Source of the DNA: BOG-908 sp964242595
Lineage (GTDB): Bacteria > Pseudomonadota > Alphaproteobacteria > Acetobacterales > Acetobacteraceae
Length of the DNA stretch: 64,000 nucleotides
Assembly: GCA_964242595.1 (NCBI GenBank)
Contig: CAXTBC010000012.1
Location: forward strand, 1-64,000
Direction: 5' to 3'
The number at the start of each line of letters is the position of its first letter. Position 1 is the first letter of the stretch. The notes under the pieces are model-generated. The model was not told the DNA's origin. It ran no database searches and was given only the letters and a program-made list of their open reading frames with translations. The translations under genes were made by a program, and so were the position numbers. Shown here in pieces: positions 33,323 to 41,973 of the stretch.

Positions 33323-34302
33323 GCGGGCACCAGGCTCAGCGTGGCATTGTGGCGGTCCACGGCGCCCCACGCGTATTTGTAGGCCTCCTCGCCGCGCAGG
33401 AAGTGCAGCTCGCGCCGCCCCTCGGCCACGCATTGCTGCGCCAGCGCATCCACCAGCAAGGAGCCGGGGCTGCAGGCGGCGTGCGCTGCGTCGAACCCGC
33501 CGAGGTAGAGCAGCAGCCGGTCCGGCCCGGCCAGGAACGCCACGCAACCGGCGGCGACCGCGCCCCCCACAAGCAGCGTGGCGACGCGAAGGGAGCCGGC
33601 AGCCAGCAGGGCCGGGGCGGCATCGCGCAGGCAGGCGGCCACGCGCGGGTCGGCCAGCACGCCGCCCGGCTGGCCCTGTGCCGCCCAGCGTGCTGCGTGC
33701 AGCGTGAACACCGTCTCCAGCGCGTCCGCCAGCGTCTCCGCCGTGGCTAGGTGCAGCGCCGCGCCGCCGGCCCGCCCGGCCCGGTTGCGGTTCATCCGCA
33801 GCTTGCGTTGCGCGGCGGCGGGCATCACCACGCCCAGCCCGGCGCCCAGCGCCAGCACCGGGCAGGCGGCACCCTGGTGCACCTGTGCGCGCCACCCGGC
33901 CGGCGCCGGCGCGGTGCGGAGCGACGAGTTCGGTGGCGTGTCCGGCCAATCCACGCGGGTCACCCGACCGGCGCCGCGCACAACCTCGGCCAGCAGCAAG
34001 CCGGCCGTCTCCGGCGGAGCGTCCGGCGCCAGCAGCACGTCCAACGTGTCGCTGATGCCCACGCCGATCGGCAGCAGCTTGCCGCCATCCTCCTCCAACA
34101 CGTAGGCGGGCAGCAGGCCGTCCAGCCGCCCGTCACGCCATAGGCAGGCGGCCACCGGGCGGGCGGTGCCGAAGTGCCGCCACCAGGCGAGCTGCCAGGC
34201 GGGCGACTGGAACGGGGTGGCGCGGTGGTCCCGCCGCCAGAGGTCGTCCCAGTCTGGGGCCAGGGCGGCCAGCGCTGCCGGGGTCGTGGCTAGAGGGCTC
34301 AT
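33319..34302 (-). CDS. GNAT-fold N-acyltransferase (FemAB/CelD-like)
   Basis: 327-residue protein of the BioF2-like/FemAB GNAT group found in polysaccharide clusters. The N-terminal lobe contains TPFQSPAWQLAWWRHFG and LLPIGVGISDTLDVLL; the acyl-CoA lobe has MNRNRAG, FTLHAARW and the closing FLRGEEAYKYAWG strand that is highly typical of these enzymes. The likely role is acylating an amino sugar or glycolipid intermediate. The stop overlaps the methyltransferase GTG. ATG 34302 is used; 34314 is an alternative. Confidence 0.85.
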   Translation of the reverse strand: MSPLATTPAALAALAPDWDDLWRRDHRATPFQSPAWQLAWWRHFGTARPVAACLWRDGRLDGLLPAYVLEEDGGKLLPIGVGISDTLDVLLAPDAPPETAGLLLAEVVRGAGRVTRVDWPDTPPNSSLRTAPAPAGWRAQVHQGAACPVLALGAGLGVVMPAAAQRKLRMNRNRAGRAGGAALHLATAETLADALETVFTLHAARWAAQGQPGGVLADPRVAACLRDAAPALLAAGSLRVATLLVGGAVAAGCVAFLAGPDRLLLYLGGFDAAHAACSPGSLLVDALAQQCVAEGRRELHFLRGEEAYKYAWGAVDRHNATLSLVPA

Positions 34303-34353
34303 GGCTTGCAGCATCCGGACCGGTAGGCAGCGAGGCAAGCCGTTGTTTTCGAG

Positions 34354-34495
34354 AAAGGAAGGCCAGGGGCTCTGCCCCTGGACCCCGCTGAAGACAAGTC
34401 CTTAGAACCTACTTGCAAGAGATCCTAAACGGATGGGGGTCTCGGGCCTCGAGGCCCCAGCGGGGTTTGGGGCAGAGCCCCATGCTTTCTTACAG
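34354..34495. repeat. Family B palindromic element, complete (B7)
   Basis: Nearly identical to B4: AGGCCAGGGGCTCTGCCCCTGG, GACAAGTCCTTAGAACC, 'GATCCTAAACGG', the CTCGAG palindrome and GGGGCAGAGCCCC. It separates the GNAT gene from the GT4 gene inside the minus-strand glycan cluster. Confidence 0.9.
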
Positions 34496-35596
34496 GTCAC
34501 TAGCCGGCACCCGAAGCGCGACGGCCAACGTCTGATAATATGCCAGGTAGGCGTCTGTCATCTGACGGCAGCCGAAGTGGGCCTGAGCCGTAGCCCGGCA
34601 CAGCGCGCGGTCCAGGCCGCCGGCGCGCGGAATGGCGGCGGCCATCTCCGCGGCGTCGCGCACCAGAAATCCAGTGCGGCCGTCCTCCACGATGCCGGGC
34701 AGCGCGCCTGCGGGGTAGGCGATCACCGGGGTCCCGCAGGCCAGCGCCTCCATCGCCACCAGCGAGCTGGTCTCGGCCGCCTGGCTGGGCACCAGCAGGC
34801 AATCCGCCGCGGCCAGCAGCCGGCGTTTGCGGGCGAACCCGAGCGGGCCCAGGAAGCGCCGGTGCCGGTCCAGCAGCGGAGCGACCTGGGTCCGGAAGTA
34901 GGCCTGGTGGGCCGGGTAGGGAAATGCGGTGCCGCCCAGCAGCAGCGTGGCGCCGGCCAGGTGCGCGGCTTGAAGGGCCGTGTGCTGGCCTTTCTCCTCG
35001 CACATCCGGCCAAGCATCAGCGCGTAGCCGCGGCGGCTCACGCGCGTGGCCTGCAGGCGTTCCACCGGCACGCCGTTCGGCACCGGCGGCAGCAGGCCGG
35101 CCGGCGCGCCCCCGGTTGGACCAGTCATGGCCAGCAGGGCTGCGTGCTGGGCGTCCGAGACGCAGTTGTAGGCCAGGCCGGGACGGTCGGGCAGCGTGCC
35201 GTACCAGTCCGGCGGCAGGTGCAGCGTGGCCAGCACGGGAGGCGTGGCGTCCGGCAGCGTGCGGGCGAAATCCAGGCCATGCGCGTGCACCACGTCGACG
35301 TCCACGCTGGCCAGGGTGCGCGCCACCGCCGCCCGTGTGGCGGCCTCGGCGCGGGTGCGACCGGCCTCGTCGGCCGGGCCGTCCGGGTCGATGCCGGTAT
35401 CCACCCACGTGCCGGCCGTGGTGCTGCCGCAGCAGGCGACCACGAGCGACCGGTGACCGGCCTTCACCAGCGCCGCATCCAGCGCGCTCAGCACCTGTTC
35501 GGCGCCGCCCACCGCATCGGGCCCAACCGGCGCCAGCGCGTAGGCCACGTTGAGCACGACGAGGCGCCGAAACGGAACGGCGGCCTGACGCCTCAT
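34490..35596 (-). CDS. Glycosyltransferase family 4
   Basis: 368-residue GT-B retaining glycosyltransferase. The N-terminal Rossmann segment VGPDAVGGAEQVLSALDAAL carries the GGAEQ acceptor loop; DVDVVHAHGLDFARTL follows; the C-terminal domain has YALMLGRMCEEKGQH and the E-x7-E nucleotide-sugar motif in ETSSLVAMEALACGTPVIAY. ATG 35596 fits homologue N-termini best; a GTG 51 bp upstream is possible. It follows the PIG-L deacetylase gene and probably acts in the same glycan pathway. Confidence 0.9.
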   Translation of the reverse strand: MRRQAAVPFRRLVVLNVAYALAPVGPDAVGGAEQVLSALDAALVKAGHRSLVVACCGSTTAGTWVDTGIDPDGPADEAGRTRAEAATRAAVARTLASVDVDVVHAHGLDFARTLPDATPPVLATLHLPPDWYGTLPDRPGLAYNCVSDAQHAALLAMTGPTGGAPAGLLPPVPNGVPVERLQATRVSRRGYALMLGRMCEEKGQHTALQAAHLAGATLLLGGTAFPYPAHQAYFRTQVAPLLDRHRRFLGPLGFARKRRLLAAADCLLVPSQAAETSSLVAMEALACGTPVIAYPAGALPGIVEDGRTGFLVRDAAEMAAAIPRAGGLDRALCRATAQAHFGCRQMTDAYLAYYQTLAVALRVPASDL

Positions 35597-35662
35597 GGCC
35601 GTTTCGGACGCATGCGCGCTACCGTCAGACGCGGAGCCCTGCACCACTTCCAGATCGTATCA

Positions 35663-36394
35663 TCAAGCCATTGCAACGCAGGCCAGCTCCCGCCACCGCG
35701 CCCCGGTCATGCCCCAGTCGTGCCGCTCGTAATTCAGCACGCCGGCGTGCGGCGGCCGGCTGAAATCGTAGTCCGGCGCCGCGCGGAAAGCCTCGCACGA
35801 GGTGCCGAAGCAGGCCAGCACGGCGCGCTGACTGGCGAAGCACGCCATCATCACGCGCTTGGCCTCCTGCTCGGCCGGCGTCAGCAGAACCTCCTCCGGC
35901 GCGTTGCCGCCGGGGAGGAACCGGCCGGTGCGCAGGCTGCCCCCCTCGCCGGCATGGTAGCTGGCCATCTCGACGACGCCGATTCCGGTGCCCCGAACGG
36001 CGCGATGGACGCCCAGCGCGGCGGCGTCGTGGTCCGGGTGGCCGCCCTCGTAGGGGTGGGTCACCACCACCTGCGTGCCGTGCGCGGCGAACAGCGCCGC
36101 TAGCCGGGATGCCAGATGCCCCATCTCGGCCGAGGCGCCCTGGTCCGGCATGTCCAGCGCCGCCAGGCGGGGGCGGGCGCCGCCGGCCCCCAGTGCCGTT
36201 TCCAGCTCGGCGCGGCGGGCGGCGGCGTAGGCGGCCAGCGTGGCGAAGCCGGCACGGTTTGCGTCCAGAAGGTCGCGCGGCGCCCCGTCGGTCACGTGGA
36301 CCAGCAACAGGTCGTCGAACAAATGCAGGCTGGCTCCGGCGCCGATCGTCTCGTCGTCCGGGTGGGCCGCCACCAGCGCCACCGGGACCGCCAC
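35663..36394 (-). CDS. PIG-L family deacetylase
   Basis: 243-residue zinc N-acetylglucosaminyl deacetylase-like protein (LmbE/PIG-L fold). The metal motif AAHPDDE occurs at the very N-terminus (ALVAAHPDDETIG), and the second ligand region is VVTHPYEGGHPDHDA. It is expected to deacetylate an N-acetylated sugar conjugate. No ATG is found near the expected start; GTG 36394 places the first beta strand correctly. The upstream GH39-like gene ends 45 bp away. The coexistence of a deacetylase and a GNAT acyltransferase suggests remodelling of an amino sugar. Confidence 0.88.
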   Translation of the reverse strand: MAVPVALVAAHPDDETIGAGASLHLFDDLLLVHVTDGAPRDLLDANRAGFATLAAYAAARRAELETALGAGGARPRLAALDMPDQGASAEMGHLASRLAALFAAHGTQVVVTHPYEGGHPDHDAAALGVHRAVRGTGIGVVEMASYHAGEGGSLRTGRFLPGGNAPEEVLLTPAEQEAKRVMMACFASQRAVLACFGTSCEAFRAAPDYDFSRPPHAGVLNYERHDWGMTGARWRELACVAMA

Positions 36395-36438
36395 CCGACG
36401 GCGCCCGGCGAGGGACCCCAGAACGGACCGGACGGCGC

Positions 36439-37374
36439 TCAGGCGGTGGGCTCCGCCACCCTCAGGCCGGCCGGGCTGTCGGCGCGGCCGGGGGCGTAGC
36501 GCCGGATCATCAGGGCGCAGAACTCGGCGAACTCGGCCGGGTCGCGCGGGGCGGCGGTGTGGTGCGCCCACACGCCGCGGTCTTCCGGCGTGAAGCAGAA
36601 CGTGACGGTGACGCGGAACCCCTCCAGGGCGCGCATCTGCCGGTCGAACCAGGCAAGCGCGTCCGGACGGTAGAAATCCGCCCAGCTCAGCCCGGTGCGC
36701 AGGTACGTCACGCCCATGTCGCGCATGACGCGCACCGCGTCGTCCAGCCGGTGGTCCTGGTAGTGGAACCACTGGCACAGCCCGATCTCCGGCGTGTAGC
36801 CGCTGAAGTGCCGGGCGGCCAGCTTCGGGCGGCCGTGCTCGTCCAGCAGCCCCATGTGGAAGTGGCGGTAGTAGGAGGAACCCTCAGCCTCGCGGTGCCG
36901 CGTGGTGGCCGGCCAGGCGGCCGGCAGGTCGTACAGGCTGTACCAGTGGATGCGCGGGGCGCGGCCGATCAGCAGCTCGGCGGTGCGCTTCAAGCCCCAC
37001 TCTTGCACCTCCTCGGCGCCGAAGGTGGAGATGCCCACCTCGCTGACCCACACCGGCTTGTCCGTGCAGGCCTGGATGCTGGCAAGCTTGTCGGGCCAGT
37101 CGTTCAGAAGCCAGTTGTTCCAATCCATCGGGAAGCCGTGTACGGCCACCGCGTCGAGCTGGTCCATTACCCCCTGCGCGTCGAGCACGTGCAGGAAGTC
37201 CGGGTCGATCGGCGACATGCCGCCCAGCACGCGCGGCAGGCCCGGCGCCTCGGCCGCGATGGCCGCGCCGGCCAGCTTCGCCATGGCGGCAAAGGCAGTC
37301 CAGCCTGGATCGTTCTCGATGTCCCAGTGGCTCTTGTTGTTCGGCTCGTTCCAGATCATCGCCGCCTCGATCAT
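36439..37374 (-). CDS. GH39-like beta-xylosidase/cellulase-family glycosidase
   Basis: 311-residue TIM-barrel glycosidase without a signal peptide. The acid/base motif MIWNEPNNKSHWD is at residues 6-18, and the presumed nucleophile Glu lies in PVWVSEVGISTFG. The remainder (RIHWYSLYDLPAAWPATTRH, SSYYRHFHMGLL, LRTGLSWADFYRP) matches a distinct family that co-occurs with the methyltransferase and glycosyltransferase genes next to it. Cytoplasmic location and the operon suggest a role in glycan metabolism rather than polymer digestion. The start overlaps the methyltransferase stop by ATGA. Confidence 0.85.
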   Translation of the reverse strand: MIEAAMIWNEPNNKSHWDIENDPGWTAFAAMAKLAGAAIAAEAPGLPRVLGGMSPIDPDFLHVLDAQGVMDQLDAVAVHGFPMDWNNWLLNDWPDKLASIQACTDKPVWVSEVGISTFGAEEVQEWGLKRTAELLIGRAPRIHWYSLYDLPAAWPATTRHREAEGSSYYRHFHMGLLDEHGRPKLAARHFSGYTPEIGLCQWFHYQDHRLDDAVRVMRDMGVTYLRTGLSWADFYRPDALAWFDRQMRALEGFRVTVTFCFTPEDRGVWAHHTAAPRDPAEFAEFCALMIRRYAPGRADSPAGLRVAEPTA

Positions 37375-38147
37375 CGGGTGCGCTCCGGGTACACCGCGCC
37401 GAACTCCGGGTCGGCCCGCTCCACCCGCCTGGCCAGGAATATCTCCTCCTCCGGGTGGCTGGTGATCTCGAAGCCGGCGCTGCGCAGCATGGCCGCCGAG
37501 GCCGCGCGGTTGGGCGCCCACCAGTTCGTCTGGTCGTGCGCGTAGCGGTGCTCGATGAAATGCAGCTTGGGGTAGCCGGGATCGTCGAAATGGCCCTCAT
37601 CCCAGAACTCGTAGTCGGGCTCGACGGGTGAGATGGCCGGGCTGCCGCGCTGCATGGACTGGAACACCAGCATGTCGCGCGCGGCGTGCTCGTGGATCAG
37701 GTCCAGCGCCAGCAGCGGGTGGCGCAAGTGGTAGAGCACGCCGATGAAGAACACGATGTCGAACCGTTCGCCCAGCGCGCCGACGTCGTAGACAGACATA
37801 TGGCGGAACTCGATGTCCGCACCTTCAACCTCGGCAGCGAAGCGTGCCTGCGCCAGGTAGTCCGCATCCACGTCGATCCCCAGCACGCGGTCAGCGCCGC
37901 GCCGCTTCATCTCCATGCTGTAGAAGCCGCCGTTGCAGCCGATGTCGAGCACCGTCTTGCCGGTGAGGTCGGCGGGGATGTCGGCGGCGAAGCTGGCCCA
38001 CTTCACACTGGGGAAGTCGCCCAGGAAGTGGTCCGGCGCGGTACGCACGCCCTGCAAGTTCAGGTTGTGGAACCAGGGGCCCAGGGCGGCGGCGCGCGCG
38101 CTGATCGTCTCGGGAGTCCAGCGTGCTGGTTTGGCGTCGTCGGGCAT
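37371..38147 (-). CDS. TIGR04290-like SAM-dependent methyltransferase
   Basis: 258-residue methyltransferase of the CmoB-related DUF1698 type. The N-terminal GPWFHNLNLQGVRTAPDHFL and FPSVKW segments are characteristic; SAM binding is at LTGKTVLDIGCNGGFYSMEM, then VLGIDVDADYL and VFFIGVLYHLRHPL. The C-terminus (THWWxPN-like TNWWAPNRAASAAMLRSAGF) is also typical. I recall this family travelling with glycosyltransferases. It is translationally coupled to the GH39-like gene. ATG 38147 is selected; upstream frame is repeat A13. Confidence 0.88.
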   Translation of the reverse strand: MPDDAKPARWTPETISARAAALGPWFHNLNLQGVRTAPDHFLGDFPSVKWASFAADIPADLTGKTVLDIGCNGGFYSMEMKRRGADRVLGIDVDADYLAQARFAAEVEGADIEFRHMSVYDVGALGERFDIVFFIGVLYHLRHPLLALDLIHEHAARDMLVFQSMQRGSPAISPVEPDYEFWDEGHFDDPGYPKLHFIEHRYAHDQTNWWAPNRAASAAMLRSAGFEITSHPEEEIFLARRVERADPEFGAVYPERTR

Positions 38148-38210
38148 GGGTGTGCGTCTCCTGGGTCGGCACGTTCTAGGAAGGCAATCGATTCTGAAGT
38201 GAAGTTGTGG

Positions 38211-38369
38211 AAAGCAAGCAGTCCTTTTTTGAAAAAAGGACCAAAAAGCTTTTGCTCTTTTCGGCGGCATCAAGCGCGCGGGCGCATCGAGATAGATCGC
38301 GGCGGCAGCGACAGCGTCAGTGACAAAAGTTTTTCACTTCTTATCTCCAAGAAGAAAGCCTTTACTGCT
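38211..38369. repeat. Family A foldback element (A13)
   Basis: Left hairpin GTCCTTTTTT/AAAAAAGGAC, AAAAGCTTTTG, a long middle containing 'CGAGATAGATCGCGGCGG', right half diverged (CAAAAGTTTTTCACTTC / GAAGAAAGCC). It splits the methyltransferase gene from the nucleotidyltransferase gene. Confidence 0.85.
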
Positions 38370-39110
38370 TTACCCAGCGGGAAGCACGTCCTGGCCCAGC
38401 AGGTGCACCGCCTGCCGGTAGCCGTGCAGGGTGCCCACGTCGACGTAACGCGTGCCCGCGCGCACGCCGTAGGCCTCGCCGCCCGCTTCCAGCCACGCGT
38501 TCACCAAGCTGCCGAAATACTCGTCAGCGCAGGCCCGCGCCTGCCACAGCGCGTGCAACGCGTGCAGCACGTGGCCCGGCAGGCTAAAGGCGCCCCAGAT
38601 CCAGGGCGTGCCCGGGTCGGCCTGCTTGACGACGATGCGCTGCACGCGCCCGGCCTCGTCGGTGCGCACCGCGTCGAACAGTTCCGGGTGGTCCACCGGG
38701 AACAGCAGGAAGCTGAACCGGCCGTGCGGCAGCCCGGCCAGCGCGTCGGCGGGGAACCAGATGGTGTCCGGCAGGCCCACCACCACCATCTCGTCGGCCG
38801 GGATCAGCGGCATGGCGCGGAAGATCGCGTCGCACAGGCCCTGGGCCGAGTCCTGGATCACGTACGCCAGCGAGACGTCGCCGATGCGGCCGCCGAAATA
38901 GCTCAGGATGTCCGCCTTGGCGGGCGAGATCACGAAGCACACCTTGTCCACCCCGGCGCGCGCCATCCGCTCGACAAGGTACTCGCTGACCGCGCGCGGG
39001 CGTTCCACGCCGCCGGCATCCAGCCGACTGCCCACGGGCAGCAGCTCCTTGGAGAACGCCAGCGGCTGGATGCGGGTGCCGTTGCCGGCAGCCGGGATGA
39101 TGCCCCACAC
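38370..39110 (-). CDS. Sugar-phosphate nucleotidyltransferase
   Basis: 246-residue NTP_transferase fold protein of the RmlA/GalU type. Signature elements are GIIPAAGNGTRIQPLAFSKE with KELLPVG (nucleotide and sugar phosphate binding), VVVGLPDTIWFP (metal Asp) and WGAFSLPGHVL. It lacks a clear base-specificity motif, so the product (for example dTDP- or CDP-sugar) is not predicted. It begins 6 bp after the CgeB-like glycosyltransferase gene, hence the same operon. Confidence 0.9.
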   Translation of the reverse strand: MWGIIPAAGNGTRIQPLAFSKELLPVGSRLDAGGVERPRAVSEYLVERMARAGVDKVCFVISPAKADILSYFGGRIGDVSLAYVIQDSAQGLCDAIFRAMPLIPADEMVVVGLPDTIWFPADALAGLPHGRFSFLLFPVDHPELFDAVRTDEAGRVQRIVVKQADPGTPWIWGAFSLPGHVLHALHALWQARACADEYFGSLVNAWLEAGGEAYGVRAGTRYVDVGTLHGYRQAVHLLGQDVLPAG

Positions 39111-39116
39111 GCGCGC

Positions 39117-40199
39117 TCAGGCCCCAACCGTGGTGGTGGCGTCTTCCAGCAGCCCCACCAGCGTGGCCGCCCGGTGCGCCGCCGTGTGCGCGCCCAGCAC
39201 GCGCGCCTGCGCCCGCGTCGCCATCAGCGCCAGCGCCTCGGGAGCGGTGTCCAGCGCGCCCAGCGCGTCCTCGGTGGAGGACGCGGTCAGGATCTCGCGC
39301 CCCGGCTCGAAGAAGTCTTCCAGCCCCGGCCAGGAATCGCTCAGGATCGGCGTACCGCAGGCCGCCGCCTCGAACAGCCGGCCGGACGGGCACCAGCCCA
39401 TCGCCGCCATCGCCGCCCGAGTGACGTTGAGGGTGAGGGCCGAGCCGCTGTAGAACGCCGGGTGCTCGCCAGGCGGCAGGTGCCGCACGAAGAAGATGTT
39501 GGGCGTCCAGGGGAAATCCTGCGGGTACTGAGCGCCGCCGATCACGAAGCGACAGGCCGGCCGGGCGCGGGCGGCAGCCACGAACAGCCGGGCCAGCGCG
39601 TCCTGCCGGTCCGCCGCGTAGGTGCCGAGGTACGACAGGTCGGCAACGTAGCGCGCCACCTCCGGCACCCGGCGGTACACCGCCGGGTCGGCCCAGCCGT
39701 ACAGTGCCGCGGCCCGCCTTGCGCCGAGCCGGGTGCGCAGTGCATCCAGCGCGGCGCCGCCCGTATAGCTCAGCACCAGGTCGAACCCTGCCAGCCCGTC
39801 CGGGCCGATATAGGGCACGCTGCCGCCGGTATGCAGCCGGTCCAGCGTCACCGGCGTATCCAGGTCGTAGAAGCAGCGCACCGGCACCTGGCTCTCGGCC
39901 AACAGGTCGGTCGCCGCCAACGCGTCCGGGCAGAAGGAGGTTACTACCGCGGCGTCCGCCTCGTTCGCGGCCCGGCGTGCCTGGGCGGCCACGCTGGCCC
40001 AGTCCGCGTAGAGTACCAGTTCCGCGCCGCCAGGCAGCGCGGTCAAGTCCCGGTTCTCGGCGTAGTATGGCACGTCACGCTCGAAAAACGTCACCCGGTG
40101 GCCCGCGACTGAGAGCGCGCCTATCAGCCCGCGCCACAACGTCGCGTGGCCGTTGCCCCAGCTCGAGCTGACCGACAGGCCGAAGATTACCAGGCGCAT
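39117..40199 (-). CDS. CgeB/DUF3880-like glycosyltransferase
   Basis: 360-residue GT-B protein. The N-terminus LVIFGLSVSSSWGNGHATLW holds the acceptor loop; the segment VTFFERDVPYYAENRDL and DADAAVVTSFCPDAL-like region follow; the C-terminal domain has FVRHLPPGEHPAFYSGSALTLNVTRAAMA and GRLFEAAACGTPILSD, as in CgeB-type spore/maturation glycosyltransferases. It lies between HAD and nucleotidyltransferase genes with gaps of 24 and 6 bp. Confidence 0.88.
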   Translation of the reverse strand: MRLVIFGLSVSSSWGNGHATLWRGLIGALSVAGHRVTFFERDVPYYAENRDLTALPGGAELVLYADWASVAAQARRAANEADAAVVTSFCPDALAATDLLAESQVPVRCFYDLDTPVTLDRLHTGGSVPYIGPDGLAGFDLVLSYTGGAALDALRTRLGARRAAALYGWADPAVYRRVPEVARYVADLSYLGTYAADRQDALARLFVAAARARPACRFVIGGAQYPQDFPWTPNIFFVRHLPPGEHPAFYSGSALTLNVTRAAMAAMGWCPSGRLFEAAACGTPILSDSWPGLEDFFEPGREILTASSTEDALGALDTAPEALALMATRAQARVLGAHTAAHRAATLVGLLEDATTTVGA

Positions 40200-40223
40200 C
40201 GCCGCTCCGCGCAGGCCGGCTGA

Positions 40224-40970
40224 TCAGGGTGTTCTTGGGCCTGGCTGGACACGCAACCGGGAACGATCATTGCCGCGCGCGGGTTCCCCTGGCGCCGCCG
40301 ACAGCAGCGCCGACACATCGGCCAGGCTGGCCGTCACGAGATGGCAGCGGCGTACCGTGGCCGGCGCGGCCGGCACCAGGTCAGGCACCATCACCACCAT
40401 CATCCCCGCCGCGTGGGCGGCGGCCACGCCGTGCTCGGAATCCTCGATCGCCAGGCAATGCGCGGGCAGGGTCCCCAGCAGCCTGGCCGCCTGCAGGAAG
40501 CTGTCCGGCGCCGGCTTGCCGCGCGCCACGTCGTCCCGCGTCACCACCCTGGCGAAGCGTCCTGCCAGCCCGGCCAGGCGCAGATGGGCCGCCGCTGTCG
40601 CAGCGCTGGCCGAGGTGGCGATGGCCACCTCCAGGCCGTAAGCGTCCAGCGTGTCGAGCAGCGCGGCAGCACCTGGCCGCAGCGCGATGCCATCTGCCAC
40701 CAATTCCGCCCGGCGCGCGTAGTAGGAGGCCAGAAAACCTTCGATGTCCGCCGCGTCGCCCAGCAGGGCGGGCAGCAGCGCGCGCCGTGCCGTGGTCGGC
40801 AGCCCCACCAGCTCGTCATAGGCGCCCGGGGGCAGATGGAGGCCGAAGGCGGCCAGTGCGTCGGTGAAGGCAATACGGTACAGCCGCTCGGTGTCGAGCA
40901 GCGTGCCGTCCAGGTCGCACACCACGGCCCGCACCGGGCGGGGCAGGTGGGTGGCTTGGTTGGGGTTCAT
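40224..40970 (-). CDS. HAD superfamily hydrolase (beta-phosphoglucomutase-like phosphatase)
   Basis: 248-residue haloacid dehalogenase-like phosphatase or phosphomutase. All four motifs are present: CDLDGTLLDTE (nucleophile Asp), IATSASA (Thr/Ser), GKPAPDSFL (Lys) and CLAIEDSEHGVAAAHAAGM (acidic pair). The helical cap follows motif I, as in subfamily I. It is the first gene of the minus-strand block leading into the glycosyltransferase cluster. Substrate not predicted. Confidence 0.92.
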   Translation of the reverse strand: MNPNQATHLPRPVRAVVCDLDGTLLDTERLYRIAFTDALAAFGLHLPPGAYDELVGLPTTARRALLPALLGDAADIEGFLASYYARRAELVADGIALRPGAAALLDTLDAYGLEVAIATSASAATAAAHLRLAGLAGRFARVVTRDDVARGKPAPDSFLQAARLLGTLPAHCLAIEDSEHGVAAAHAAGMMVVMVPDLVPAAPATVRRCHLVTASLADVSALLSAAPGEPARGNDRSRLRVQPGPRTP

Positions 40971-40989
40971 CCGGGGCGGGGACTTTCAG

Positions 40990-41121
40990 AGGAAGGAAGG
41001 CCTTCTTTTCTGAAGAAAAGAAGCAAAAGACCTTTGTTCGTTTGGCGCGCACCTCTCCGCACCACCCGACCAACAAATAAAAGTTTTTTGGTTTTTTTTC
41101 AAAAAAGAACGGCTTGCTTCC
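40990..41121. repeat. Family A foldback element (A14)
   Basis: Left CTTCTTTTCT/AGAAAAGAAG hairpin, CAAAAGACCTTTG, a middle with GCGCACCTCTCCGCACCACCCGAC, AAAAGTTTTTTGG and right GTT/AAC hairpin. It ends at the panB stop codon. Confidence 0.9.
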
Positions 41122-41973
41122 TTACTGAGGCTTGGTCGTACGAAACGTATGCTCGGCCGCCGGAAACGCCCGGCTGCGCACGTCCGCCGCGTAGGCGGCA
41201 GCCGCGCGGCTGATCTCGTCGCCCAGTGCCGCGTAGCGCTTCACGAAGCGCGGGGTGAAATCGTTGAACGTGCCGAGAACGTCGTCGATCACCAGCACCT
41301 GGCCGTCGCACTCGGCCGAGGCACCGATGCCGATGGTGGGGATCTCCAGCGTTCGCGTGATGGCGGCGGCCACCGGCTCCAGCGTGCCCTCCAACACAAC
41401 GGCAAACGCGCCCGCCTCGGCAACGGCCTGCGCGTCGCCGGTCACGCGCGCCGCCTCGTCGTTGGTGCGGCCCGTCGCGCGGAAGCCGCCGGCCACGTTC
41501 ACCGATTGCGGCATCAGGCCGACATGGCCGCACACCGGCACGCCGCGGGCTGTCAGGAAGGCGATGGTCTCCGCCATCTCCACCCCGCCTTCCAGCTTCA
41601 CCGCCGAGGCGCCGGTCTCCGCCAGCACCCGGGCCGCGCTGGCGAAGGCCTGCTCGCGGCTCTGCTGGTAGCTGCCGAACGGCAGGTCCACCACGATGCA
41701 GGCGTGCCTGGCGCCGCGCACCACGGCGGCGCCGTGGGCGATCATGGTGTCCAGGCTGACGGACAGCGTGCTGGGCAGGCCGTACAGCACCATGCCGAGC
41801 GAATCGCCCACCAGCAGCGCGTCGCAATGCTCGTCCAGGCGCTGCGCCATCGGCGTGGTGTAGGCCGTCAGCCACACCTGCGGCGTGCCCTTCATGCGAC
41901 GCAGGTCCGGCACCGTGATCGGCTTGGCCGCCGCCTTGTCCGCCCTCGCTGCCGCGCCCCCATGCACGCTCAT
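41122..41973 (-). CDS. panB: 3-methyl-2-oxobutanoate hydroxymethyltransferase
   Basis: 283-residue ketopantoate hydroxymethyltransferase, first committed step of pantothenate synthesis, transferring a hydroxymethyl from methylene-THF to alpha-ketoisovalerate. TIM-barrel motifs: ALLVGDSLGMVLYG (Mg-binding Asp), VVVDLPFGSYQ-type strand, VKLEGG (substrate Lys/Glu), VPVCGHVGLMPQSV, and IPTIGIGASAECDGQVLVIDD (catalytic region). Its ATG overlaps the purD stop (ATGA), so it is translationally coupled to purD. panC is not in the window. Confidence 0.96.
   Translation of the reverse strand: MSVHGGAAARADKAAAKPITVPDLRRMKGTPQVWLTAYTTPMAQRLDEHCDALLVGDSLGMVLYGLPSTLSVSLDTMIAHGAAVVRGARHACIVVDLPFGSYQQSREQAFASAARVLAETGASAVKLEGGVEMAETIAFLTARGVPVCGHVGLMPQSVNVAGGFRATGRTNDEAARVTGDAQAVAEAGAFAVVLEGTLEPVAAAITRTLEIPTIGIGASAECDGQVLVIDDVLGTFNDFTPRFVKRYAALGDEISRAAAAYAADVRSRAFPAAEHTFRTTKPQ

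Noticed and set aside
30352..40970. Nodulation or exopolysaccharide locus by name
   Set aside because: No NodABC, polymerase (Wzy), flippase (Wzx) or Wza/Wzc motifs; only the combination of activities is reminiscent.
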